64,000 nucleotides of DNA, taken from contig OY757010.1 of the NCBI GenBank assembly GCA_963580285.1, positions 70,151,659-70,215,658 of the forward strand, written 5' to 3'. The notes under the pieces were generated by a model, which saw only the letters and a list, made by a program, of their open reading frames with translations, was not told where the DNA came from and searched no databases. Below are positions 47,838 to 56,186 of this stretch, piece by piece. How positions within the stretch are numbered: the stretch's first letter is position 1; each line of letters opens with the position of its first letter. The position numbers and the translations under genes were made by a program. This DNA comes from Lucinisca nassula (taxonomy: Eukaryota > Mollusca > Bivalvia > Lucinida > Lucinidae).

Positions 47838-48482
47838 ATGTATCATACAATTTCTAATATTAATAAGACAATACATTTGCAACAATATATAGATAACAAA
47901 TGTGGTATTAAGAGAATTGGATTGAAGAGTTTTACTTATACCATAGGTTGGTATAATTTAATTGATGAATATATCCAAAAAGGAACAGATAAAGCAATAC
48001 GTTTAGCTTCAGAATTTTACAGTTTCCAACAAATAGCAGGTATATTTCAAAGTAATAATATTGTATTATCTGTAAATGAAACAAATTGCATAGTGTTTTT
48101 GACATCGACCGTTGATTTAAAAATAAGCAAAGGATTAAAAGAGATGTTAGGCCTCGGAAATATAAGACGATTAAACGCAAATCAAACATATTAGGGAGAA
48201 ATGCCTTTAAATTTAGCACCTTATAAACAACTTTATATTCATCTTGAGCAGATAAATAGTGCTTACAATTTCTTTGATGGTGCTCCTAGTAATATCCTTG
48301 GTGTTGTTTCTGTTGAAAATGAATCGTTTGGAGATATTGTTCATACACGTTTTAGTAATCCGGAATATAAACAATTAACACATGGTGATATATCAGAATT
48401 AAGTATAAGCGTTTGTGATGAGAATGGTCAGAAAATAAACAACAATGGGTTGCAAATTAATTGTGTGTTAGAAATTATATAA
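47838..48482 (+). pseudogene. Capsid-associated protein candidate, split by in-frame TAG
   Basis: Two ORFs in the same frame, 118 and 93 codons, are separated only by TAG at 48192-48194 and two sense codons before the ATG at 48201. The first part has a beta-rich pattern with GWYNLIDEY, later LGLGN. The second has LYIHLEQINSAYNFF, then SISVCDENGQ and a short hydrophobic end. Taken together the pattern resembles penton/fibre-like accessory proteins common in invertebrate Polintons, from general knowledge only. It is the first plus-strand gene, starts at attaaaaATG, and lies 12 bp before the next gene. The two-part layout could also be two real small genes, but the shared frame and 6-nt gap favour one broken gene. 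Confidence 0.6.
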
Positions 48483-48494
48483 TTATTATAAAAA

Positions 48495-48986
48495 ATGAGT
48501 ATTTTCGGTTTTAAAAAGTGTCCTGAAAATTATACGACAGATAAGATTTTGACTTTACGTGTTAATGATTTGCATAGAAGATTTACAAATTTAAATAGTA
48601 GATTACAAAACGTTCATACAAATGAAGACATTACAATAAGTGCTGAATCAAAAGGTCCTTTAATTAGAGGTGAGGTGTTTTCATTTGGAAATGGAGGTAG
48701 AGAGCCAAAAGTTGGTTATGTTATGATGAGGCGTGGTCATATTACAGGTATTAGCCTGTCGAGTGAAAAGTCAAGTGGTGAAGTGCGAGTTGGTGTGTTG
48801 GTGGATGGGGTGGTTTTGAGAGGGTGTGAGATTACTTTGCATACAACACCAAGAAAACATATTAATTTTGATAAACCATTTTTAGTTGAAGCTGGAAGTG
48901 TTATTAATTTTATAAGTCTGGGGGCTAATGGAACTGAAGTTTATAGTGTTGCCTCGTTATTAATTGAATTCAAAAAATATATATAA
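48495..48986 (+). CDS. Beta-rich structural protein candidate (163 aa), intact
   Basis: Begins MSIFGFKKCPENY. Residues about 50-163 are dominated by beta-strand-like stretches with turns (GPLIRGEVFSFGNG, GHITGISLSSE, VRVGVLVDGVVLRGCEITL, VEAGSVINFISLGAN), the pattern of a viral jelly-roll or spike-type beta sandwich. No signal peptide or membrane segment. ATG directly follows ttataaaaa. It overlaps nothing and is followed by the next ATG after 2 bp. One of the few intact genes here. Function as a particle surface or minor capsid protein is inference. Confidence 0.6.
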   Translation: MSIFGFKKCPENYTTDKILTLRVNDLHRRFTNLNSRLQNVHTNEDITISAESKGPLIRGEVFSFGNGGREPKVGYVMMRRGHITGISLSSEKSSGEVRVGVLVDGVVLRGCEITLHTTPRKHINFDKPFLVEAGSVINFISLGANGTEVYSVASLLIEFKKYI

Positions 48987-48988
48987 AA

Positions 48989-49576
48989 ATGAAACAACCA
49001 ACAGCCCCGAATTTATATCCAGACTTGCCTATTGAAGATGGACAAAATTATAGATTACAGAAGATATCAGAGATAGAAAAACAATTACTGACAGAGAGGG
49101 ATTTAAGAAAGGCATTATACAAAAAGTATAAACGGGGGATTAACATCACTGATAGTGTTGATACTGCGTTAATTTCTTCAAGTGTTATTATGGCTGGTGC
49201 TGGTTTAACTTTTCCGATTATGTTACCATTAGAGATTGCTGCAATCGTTTGTGGATCTCTGGGTGTTTGTGTTAAGTTTGTTAGACATAGATTACATGCA
49301 AAAACACAAAAACATTATGAGATTAAAACTATTGCTGATAGTAAGTTGAATAGTATAAAAGATTTGATTTCTAAGGCTTTGACAGATGGGCAGATATCTG
49401 AAAATGAATTCAAGTTGATTTTAGATGAATTAGATAAATATAATAAACTGAAATATTGTATACATTCAAAACAAACAGGATTAAGTGAAACGGAAAGAAA
49501 AAAACTTATTGAGGAAGGCAAGGCCCAGGCTTTAGCTGAGGTAAAAAAAAGGGGGATGCTTGATTTTATTGAATAA
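48989..49576 (+). CDS. Conserved membrane protein candidate (195 aa), intact
   Basis: N-terminus acidic and proline-containing (PNLYPDLPIEDG), a basic helical stretch at about 30-50, two adjacent hydrophobic helices at about 60-80 and 82-98, then a charged helical C-terminus. ATG sits directly on tatatataaaa. Proteins of this layout recur in invertebrate Polintons and adintoviruses, but their role is not known to me. It could be a virion or assembly membrane protein; that is inference. Intact, with normal spacing to both neighbours. Confidence 0.6.
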   Translation: MKQPTAPNLYPDLPIEDGQNYRLQKISEIEKQLLTERDLRKALYKKYKRGINITDSVDTALISSSVIMAGAGLTFPIMLPLEIAAIVCGSLGVCVKFVRHRLHAKTQKHYEIKTIADSKLNSIKDLISKALTDGQISENEFKLILDELDKYNKLKYCIHSKQTGLSETERKKLIEEGKAQALAEVKKRGMLDFIE

Positions 49577-49662
49577 AGTTACAATAATTAATGACCCACC
49601 CCTTATTTATAGGAAATGAACTTTCGTGTTGTTTGTATGATACATTTTTTAATGTATAAAAA

Positions 49663-50973
49663 ATGATACCAAAAGAATTCAAGTTAAACAAGGATTTATC
49701 ATATAATCCCAATACTAAATATAAAACCAAACATGAAGCGGGTCTTTTACTTCTAAACCAAAAAATTTATGTCAATGAAAAGGATAATTTTCCAGTAACG
49801 TTTCTCGACTTATTTCAAAAATATCAAAATCCAACATTACACACCAATGAACCGTGGAATACATGGCTTCAGTAGCATTTGACTGGTGGCAATGTCAATT
49901 AAATTTTGCTGTTTGGTTAGCTACTACAGGATGTGGTGTAAGTTATAACGACCATTTACATGCTAATTCTCTACAAACTAGAACATTATATATATTTCAT
50001 GTTTATTATTGTGTTGCTCGTATTTTGAAAGAACTTAAAACACCTTTCCCAACAGATAATACATTCTGTTATTACCAAAACCCATACGATAAAAAAGCTT
50101 ATCAAAATATCTGCCATGAATTCGGTATTTCACCTAGTACAGATTGGCGCCAAAAAACGGAAAGAAGTTCAAAATGTAGTGGTCTCGGAGAATACACACA
50201 ATACTTTCAGCCAAGTGGAAAATACAGATACGATCATCGAAGTGATGGGCCATTCTTTAATATAAACGACAAAATAGAACATGCAGTAGATATAAGTGAT
50301 GCATGGACAACGTTTATATTAGACAAATCAGAAGGCTTCACAACTCATGGGGTTGTACGGATTAATGAAAGTATCAGAGTATTTGTATGGGCTCTATTAG
50401 CAGCACAATCTCAAACACGAGCCTCCGTAACAACCATAGGAACAGGATTAGATGCACAAAAACAATTCGTAAATAATATTCAAAAATTTATTAAGGCTCC
50501 GGAAGATATACCTACCCAAGTAAAAAATTATGAAGATCTGTTAGAACACGCAAGCAGTAAAGTTGATAATGTATATGGCAATGGTCTCTATATGGCCCCT
50601 AGTAATATGGTATTAAAAATTGGCATTATTGCCAATTATAATAATAAATTTAAAATTGCTGACCCAAAATATAAATTTGAGCTTGGCTACAACAGTGATG
50701 TAAATGTTAAGCCTGTTGTTCCTACAGCACCATCTAATACAATAAATGGTACACCAACAAAAAAATCTCTGCCAGAACCAAATATGAGTAAATTAAAAAA
50801 ATATGCCAGAACCAAAACCAAATATGAGTAAATTAAAAAATATGCCAGAACCTCAAGATACAAAACTAAAACATCACCACCACTCAAAGGGAAAGAAACA
50901 CGAAGACAACAGAACACAATTAATAGTAGGGAGTATAGTAATAGGTGTTGTTGCTATATATTGGATTAACTAA
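49663..50973 (+). pseudogene. Large Polinton-specific protein, two frameshifts
   Basis: The start at 49663 follows gtataaaaa. A 70-codon frame breaks near 49855 and continues in another frame (50831 end) with a tryptophan-rich segment FDWWQCQLNFAVWLATTGCG, a YYCVARILKEL helix and NPYDKKAYQNICHEFGISPS. Near the 3' end a 33-bp direct repeat (about 50778-50809 and 50812-50843) has A7 in copy one and A6 in copy two. The A7 copy throws the frame to a stop at 50831. The other frame runs to TAA at 50971-50973, with a His/Lys-rich stretch and a hydrophobic segment LIVGSIVIGVVAIYW. That end sits 1 bp before the converging minus gene, supporting it as the real C-terminus. Role unknown. Confidence 0.6.
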
Positions 50974-50974
50974 T

Positions 50975-51178
50975 TTACTCTCTTGCGGCTGCATACAATA
51001 ACCCCACAACAAGGAGAAGCAACGCCCAGAGATGTTCGCCAAACCAGTTAACCACTTTTCCAGTAGTAGATAACAGCCAAGACACAATGGAACCAATAAT
51101 ACCCGGTAGCGCTGCTGCTGCTTTTCCTGCTAGATTAGCTAATAGTTTACCAAGATTACTTAATTGTTTTTTACCCAT
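50975..51178 (-). pseudogene. Membrane C-terminal part, probably detached from 51208-52257
   Basis: 67 codons: basic start MGKKQLSNLG, a small-residue helix (LAGKAAAALPGIIGSIVSW), then a strongly hydrophobic end (HLWALLLLVVGLLYAA). The sequence just past the stop of the upstream ORF encodes, in that frame, GGVKEW and then reaches an A6 run at which the frame of this ORF takes over. I infer that it is the C-terminal part of the 349-aa protein, separated by an in-frame TAA (51208-51210) and a one-base shift. If instead it is a stand-alone small membrane protein, its ATG at 51178 would serve. Confidence 0.5.
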
Positions 51179-51207
51179 TCTTTTACTCCGCCCTGTGATG
51201 AAGGTGG

Positions 51208-52257
51208 TTATGGGGTTATAGATCCACCACCAGCAGTAGGAATAACAGCTTCAACAAAAACACCAATTATCATTCCAAAAGCAGTTAAAATACTAACTAT
51301 AGTTATTCCTTGTTCTCTGAATAACGTTCTAATTCTCTCACCAAGAGTAGTATCTTCTTTCATAACTTTATTAATAGTTTCTTTTATTCTGTTTACCTGG
51401 GTACGTAATGCTTCTCTGTTTGCACTAGCAGCCTCAAGTCTTAAAGCTCCTTGACCTTCCAATTTTTTTAAACGTTCAGTTATATCGTTTTTGCTGATTT
51501 CATCTTCAGCTTCTTGTAGTTTTCTTCTTTCCATTGCTATTTTTTTATCAATGTCTGTCAGCTGTGCCAAGTTATTTGTAAGTTCACCACGGAAAGTTTG
51601 TAGTTTTTTATCTAGACCTAAAATCTCTCTCATTGGTAGACCTTCTGTTTGGTCTTCAGGCTGCTCTAAATTATCAATAAGTGATGTAACAGCGGTCTCA
51701 ACATTATTTGTAGCGTCTACTACATTTTGCACATCTTGAGTAGAAGATAAATCCCGCATTGGAATTTGTTCTTCAGCATTTAGCAAATCATTTTGCGTAC
51801 TTCCCAGAGCCATCCTTGCCCGTTGAGATATCTTTGTTTTACTTTGATAATCTGGTAAATTCAATAAGTCTCTAATTGATTGTGTTCCACCTGTGCCAAT
51901 TCTACCCTTTAAAGTTTCCAGGCTTATAAAATCCCTACCACCTCTTTTGGTATTAATTTGATAATCTTTACTTTTAAACACCAAAAACAGTGTTTTATGA
52001 TCACGACCACCAAGTTTAAAGTTCATATCATCAACATAACCTGAATGTGGTTCTAATCCATACTTTTCTTTTATAAACTTGTAATATTTTTTAACTATAT
52101 ATTGTTTCTGTTCTACTATTAATCGTGTTCTTGTACCAACATCACCGCCGGCAGTATTAATAGCATCAATTCGGTTTTGTACTGTTCTATTAAAATCTTT
52201 ATCTTCATCATCATCATCATCATCTTCTTCAAATGTAGGATTTTCAAATTCCGCCAT
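51208..52257 (-). CDS. Acidic coiled-coil membrane protein (349 aa)
   Basis: Very acidic N-terminus (run of Asp/Glu at about 10-21), a folded-looking region with KKYYKFIKEKYGLEPHSGYV, a long charged heptad-like region at about 225-310, then LGERIRTLFREQGITIVSIL and a membrane segment at about 318-340. It ends GGGSITP. Such proteins are common in invertebrate Polintons; a virion or membrane-associated role is inference. It diverges from the capsid gene across a 28-bp AT-rich gap (52258-52285) that must hold both promoters. Probably truncated (see 50975-51178). Confidence 0.6.
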   Translation of the reverse strand: MAEFENPTFEEDDDDDDEDKDFNRTVQNRIDAINTAGGDVGTRTRLIVEQKQYIVKKYYKFIKEKYGLEPHSGYVDDMNFKLGGRDHKTLFLVFKSKDYQINTKRGGRDFISLETLKGRIGTGGTQSIRDLLNLPDYQSKTKISQRARMALGSTQNDLLNAEEQIPMRDLSSTQDVQNVVDATNNVETAVTSLIDNLEQPEDQTEGLPMREILGLDKKLQTFRGELTNNLAQLTDIDKKIAMERRKLQEAEDEISKNDITERLKKLEGQGALRLEAASANREALRTQVNRIKETINKVMKEDTTLGERIRTLFREQGITIVSILTAFGMIIGVFVEAVIPTAGGGSITP

Positions 52258-52285
52258 TTTTAATTATTAAATCTTTCCTTAAAAA

Positions 52286-53551
52286 ATGTCGACCTATGGA
52301 ACTAAATTAAACCCTTACAGAAAAATAAGAGAACCACGTGGGGTAAGAGGAATCCGCCAAAGTGTAGTGATAACCAATAATCCGTCATCTATTGATCAAA
52401 ATCAACAATTGTTAGTGAGATTTCCTAATCTAAGTGCTAATGATGTTATTGTTCCCGGAACAGTCAGATTAGCATTTGAAATTGAACTAATCTCTAAAGA
52501 TGCAAATGCAACTATTTATCAAAATATTGGAAGAGCAATAATTAAGAAAACAACAATTAGGATAAGTGGAAATGAAGTTATGTTCATTGATGATAATGAC
52601 ATCTATCATTGTTATATTGATTTATGGAAGACTCCTACAGAACGAATAAATATGGCATACCAAGGCGTTGGCAAAGCAAACATGTTGAAACTTGGAGTGG
52701 GGGCAAAAAATGCAACAGCAGATAAAGAAGATCAGGCAATAGCAAAAGCATATGGAAACAGGTTTTGTATTCCACTTGATTTTGAACTATTGGAAACCAA
52801 TATGCCTTTTTATCAAGCAGGACTCGGGGATAGATTAGAATATGAACTTACATTTAACGATTACATGAAAGTTATTAATTCAGCAGATGCAACTTCAACT
52901 TATACAATCAAAGATATTTGTTTAGAATTTAATATTGTTTCTGATCTTTATTTATCAAGAGAAATAAGACAGCAAGTCAGTGACAAAATTGTTATTTTAT
53001 AGGATAAAATACTTAGGCATAGAAAAATAACGAAGAATAAATCTGACACTCTTTGGAATATTAATTTAAATGTCTCGGCAAGAAGCATGAAAGGGATTCT
53101 GATGCTATTCGAAGATCCTGAAAGGACCAGCAAAGAAGAATATTACAATCCTGTAATAACAAAAGTAGAAATGACAATAGAAGGAGTCCCAAATCAATTA
53201 TACAGTCAAGGAATGAAATCATACCAACAGTGGGATGAAATAAAAAATTCTTTGCATTAAATTAAAAAAGAAATAGAGAAACAAGTATGGTCATTAAAGA
53301 TTTATATTTCACTGATACAACATTAGAAAAATATCTAACTACCAATTATGCATTATGGTTAGATTTACGTTCAACGGATGATAATACACTTCGCGGTTCG
53401 GGAAGAAGAAATTGAAAATGCCTCAGAAGGTATAACAATACAAATAACGAAAGAAGCAGGAGCAGATGCACCAATAAATGTTTATCTCTTTGTAATACAG
53501 GATGCACAAATTAATTTTGAAGAAGGCAGATTTAAAGAAGCGAATTATTAA
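52286..53551 (+). pseudogene. Jelly-roll major capsid protein candidate, broken
   Basis: The first 238 codons are open: an N-terminal arm (KLNPYRKIREPRGVRG), then beta-strand blocks (NDVIVPGTVRLAFEIELIS, IIKKTTIRISGNEV) and FYQAGLGDRLEYELTFNDYM. An in-frame TAG (53000-53002) follows. The frame then stays open to TAA at 53258-53260, with a beta-rich stretch including VEMTIEGVPNQLYSQG. Two further shifts (near 53290 and 53411) lead through LWLDLRSTDDNTL and end at TAA 53549-53551, 9 bp before the ATPase. Total length about 420 codons fits a double-jelly-roll hexon-like protein. The position beside the ATPase and the beta-rich pattern are the support; assignment as major rather than minor capsid protein is inference. 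Confidence 0.6.
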
Positions 53552-53560
53552 TCAATTAAA

Positions 53561-54196
53561 ATGCAATTACCTAAATATCCACACAGTGCAATTATTTGTG
53601 GCCAAACTGGCTGCGGAAAGACTGAATTTGTGCTAGATTTATTAGAATCAGAGTATGCTGGTGTGTTTCAATATTTAGTAACACTTCGCCCAACCACTCA
53701 ATGGAACAAGGCATACAAAAATCGTGAGTGGATTGGTGATGTTAGAAACCCCAAAACAAAAAAAAATATTAAAATCGTTAACCCTGTAATGCCAGACGGA
53801 ACAGAGAAACTTCAAGAACTGTTACGTTTGTTTTTTAATAAGTTTGCAGGTAAACCTACCCTGTATATCATCGATAACTGCAGTGCCACAAAATAACTTA
53901 CACAGAAAAAAGACATGTTATCCGAGCTAGCATTTTCGGGTAGACACGCAGAACAATCGATATGGGTTATATCGCAGAGATACAATTCAGTTTTGAAATA
54001 TTTAAGAGAACAAACAAAATGGTTATGTATTTTCTACACAAAAGATAGAGATAGTTTTGAAAATTGTTTGAGAGAGAATGATGTTATTCCTACATTGGAA
54101 AACCGACAAAGAATAAAGGAAGAACTAAAAAAAAAAAAGAAACATCGCAAACTAATTTTGAAAACCGACCAACCTACTGGGTGGTTGATTAAGTAA
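53561..54196 (+). pseudogene. ATP: FtsK/HerA (A32-like) packaging ATPase, one in-frame stop
   Basis: Walker A GQTGCGKT at residues 14-21 and Walker B TLYIIDN at about 100-106. The gene is one frame of 212 codons interrupted only by TAA at 53894-53896, right after the Walker B segment. After the stop come LAFSGRHAEQSIWVISQRYN, the sensor-like block with Gln typical of this family, and a lysine-rich end. The enzyme drives genome packaging into capsids in Polintons and many large DNA viruses. It is preceded by the capsid gene (9 bp) and followed by an 11-bp repeat array that begins at its stop codon. As written, the truncated product would lack the C-terminal sensor half. Confidence 0.88.
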
Positions 54197-54259
54197 TGCT
54201 TTAGTAATGCTTAAGTAATGTTTTAGTTATGCTTAAGTAATGCTTAAGGTATGCTTAAA
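54194..54259. repeat. 11-bp tandem repeat, six copies
   Basis: Units of TAATGCTTAAG with single changes, the first supplying the ATPase stop codon. An 11-bp period puts TAA in all three frames. 54260-54375 then holds only an ATG-less hydrophobic frame (about 33 codons, VLSIVGYIIF), which I cannot call a gene. Confidence 0.85.
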
Positions 54260-54381
54260 AAATAAGCAATAAAAAAGCATTGCTATTGGAAATATTAACA
54301 ATTACAACAGACACTGCAGTCTTATCAATAGTTGGATATATAATATTTAAATATTTTAAAATTAAAAATTAATTATATAAA

Positions 54382-54858
54382 ATGAACGCCGAAGAATTAT
54401 TACAAGATGTTGAGTTACCAGAACAAAAAGATGACCATGAAGACAAAAAACGTGAAAGATTATCAGCCATTGTTGCTGGTGGAGGAAGTAAACACTATCT
54501 TGGTAAAGACTTACAACTCTCAGATATTGATACAATGACATCAGAAGAAATAATTAAACTATACTGCAGATACGAAGCAAGACTAGGGGCAAGTATGACG
54601 AAGACATTGGGGAATTCTTTTATAAATTTGTATGTTATGGGTGTGTCAAGATATTTCAATGTGGCCAACCCACCTAAGCTAATAGAAGATTTAGAGGAAG
54701 TCCCTTTTATCAATCATGCTTTAACAAGTACTTGTTGTGAATTGTATTATAGATATGGAATGTATCTTGCTCCTTGTACTGCAATGTTAACAACAGCGAG
54801 ACATATTAATTTTACTGATAAAAAAAGTGAAAATATTGACTTAAAAAAAGATGAGTGA
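54382..54858 (+). CDS. Unknown Polinton protein (158 aa), intact
   Basis: Starts on ttatataaaATG. Acidic N-terminus (ELLQDVELPEQKDDHEDKK), a glycine turn (AGGGSKHYLG), then a helical region with IKLYCRYEARLGASMTKTLG and VPFINHALTS, and a charged tail. No transmembrane segment and no catalytic motif recognised. It overlaps the next gene by 8 bp (ATG at 54851). Role unknown. Confidence 0.6.
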   Translation: MNAEELLQDVELPEQKDDHEDKKRERLSAIVAGGGSKHYLGKDLQLSDIDTMTSEEIIKLYCRYEARLGASMTKTLGNSFINLYVMGVSRYFNVANPPKLIEDLEEVPFINHALTSTCCELYYRYGMYLAPCTAMLTTARHINFTDKKSENIDLKKDE

Positions 54859-55203
54859 AATAAATGAAAAAACGAAAAACCCAAAACGAGTATCTGCTGG
54901 TAAAAAAGGTGAAGAAGCAAAACGATTAATAGCTGAATTAAAAAGAAAAGAAATGGAAACAATGAAAAAAGAAAACATACAATTAAAATCTATAACAAAA
55001 GATGATAATTATGAATTAAAAATAACAAAAGATGATATAGAAGTTCAACGTGTAAATATATACATCCCTTTATGTATAATAGGGGTTGTTTGATTAGGAT
55101 TATATATATATATATTGCTAAAATTAAAACATATAATAAACAAGTTGAACCTGTTCCACCACCAAAGGAAAAGAAACAAATATATCCATTTGAGTTTAAT
55201 TAA
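54851..55203 (+). pseudogene. Small basic protein with membrane segment, broken
   Basis: 80 codons with NPKRVSAGKKGEEAKRLIAE, a strongly charged helical stretch, and the start of a hydrophobic segment (IYIPLCIIGVV) that is cut by TGA at 55091-55093. Hydrophobic codons continue in the same frame after it. A later shift leads into a proline-rich end (VEPVPPPKEKKQ) closing at TAA 55201-55203, 21 bp before the next ATG. The intact gene would have been a single-pass membrane protein with a short Pro/Lys tail. Confidence 0.5.
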
Positions 55204-55224
55204 TCAAATTAAATTCGTATAAAA

Positions 55225-55482
55225 ATGGCAACACAAATTGATGGAAAACAAATAGTAAACATGTTATATCATGCCGGAGTGGAAACACTATTAACGGTTG
55301 GATACGCAGAATTAGGAAGAAAACTATTGAAAAGACCACCACCAAAAGTAGATTTAAATATGAATGATATTGGTATATTATCTAATGATATATTACTTGC
55401 AATGGCTACCAGAGATATGTTGGTTAAACACAATATTGTTCCAGAAAATATTATGAAATATTTTTTTTTTTTTTATATATAA
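55225..55482 (+). CDS. Unknown small protein (85 aa)
   Basis: ATG follows cgtataaaa. Helical N-terminal half (GVETLLTVGYAELGRKLL), KRPPPKVDLN linker, and LSNDILLAMATRDMLVKHNIVP. The last residues (FFFFYI) come from a T14 run, so the natural end may differ. It ends 1 bp before the next ATG. Function unknown. Confidence 0.55.
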   Translation: MATQIDGKQIVNMLYHAGVETLLTVGYAELGRKLLKRPPPKVDLNMNDIGILSNDILLAMATRDMLVKHNIVPENIMKYFFFFYI

Positions 55483-55483
55483 A

Positions 55484-55918
55484 ATGGCGAGTGCAATTGC
55501 GATGATGATTGGTGGAGCAGTAGTAAATGCCTTTTCTTTTTCGGGTAGTAATTATTTGTTTTCGCATATTGGAAAAGATGATTCAGAAGAAGAGAAAGAA
55601 AGGCATGATAGAGCAATGGAACAATTAGAAGCAGCGCAAGACAAATGGAGTGAAAAAAGATTAGGAAGACAAGATTTTCTTAAAAAAAAAACAAAAGGAT
55701 AAAGAACAAGAAGTTTATCAGATGTACGACGATGGTGATCAATCAATGAAGTTATATCAATCTGTTACTAGTAAAAATCTACATACATTAAATGATTATT
55801 ATACCCCATCTGAATCCACACAAAAAAAAGAGAGATTGTATTTGTTGTTTGTGGTATGGCATTAACTGGATTTGTTGCATGGAAAAAATACATAAAATAT
55901 AAATGTGTTCTTTATTGA
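55484..55918 (+). pseudogene. Small membrane protein with charged middle, two homopolymer frameshifts
   Basis: ATG follows tatatataaa. A glycine-rich hydrophobic start (MASAIAMMIGGAVVNAFSF), then a charged coiled stretch (DDSEEEKERHDRAMEQLEAA), breaking at A10 (about 55682-55691). The +1 frame continues (DKEQEVYQMYDDGDQSM, NDYYTPSE) to a second A-run (about 55829-55836), after which a hydrophobic segment VFVVCGMALTGFVAW ends at TGA 55916-55918. It thus probably spanned the membrane at both ends. It converges with the minus gene at 55912, overlapping by 7 bp. Confidence 0.5.
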
Positions 55919-56170
55919 GGAGCAGGTTCATCATAAACATATTCCCAAACTAAATCTGGTCTAATAAAAGCATCCCATCCTGCAGGAAACTTTTATCCAT
56001 TATCAATTGTTGTGCATCCGTTAAATAACATTTACCAGTATTCTTTAACATTCTTTTTTGGATATAAGATAATAGTATTCTTCCTAATATAACTTTAGCA
56101 TCAGGGTCTTCAGCTGCATAAGGACTAATAGTTTTTTTTTATTTCCATAAATATGCGTTTTTCTCTTCAT
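55912..56170 (-). pseudogene. Unknown small minus-strand gene, two frameshifts
   Basis: The start at 56170 lies 16 bp after the polymerase stop. The frame slips at a T9 run (about 56131-56139) and again near 55991. Readable parts are SPYAAEDPDAKVILGRILLS, KNTGKCYLTDAQQLIM and a tryptophan-rich end, GWDAFIRPDLVWEYVYDEP, with the stop at 55912-55914. No family recognised. Confidence 0.45.
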
Positions 56171-56186
56171 TTTCTATATTTCTTTT

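Noticed and set aside
51164..51739. Plus-strand ORFs over the coiled-coil gene
   Set aside because: Antisense shadows of the minus-strand 349-aa gene. Serine/leucine bias comes from the complement of Glu/Lys-rich coding.
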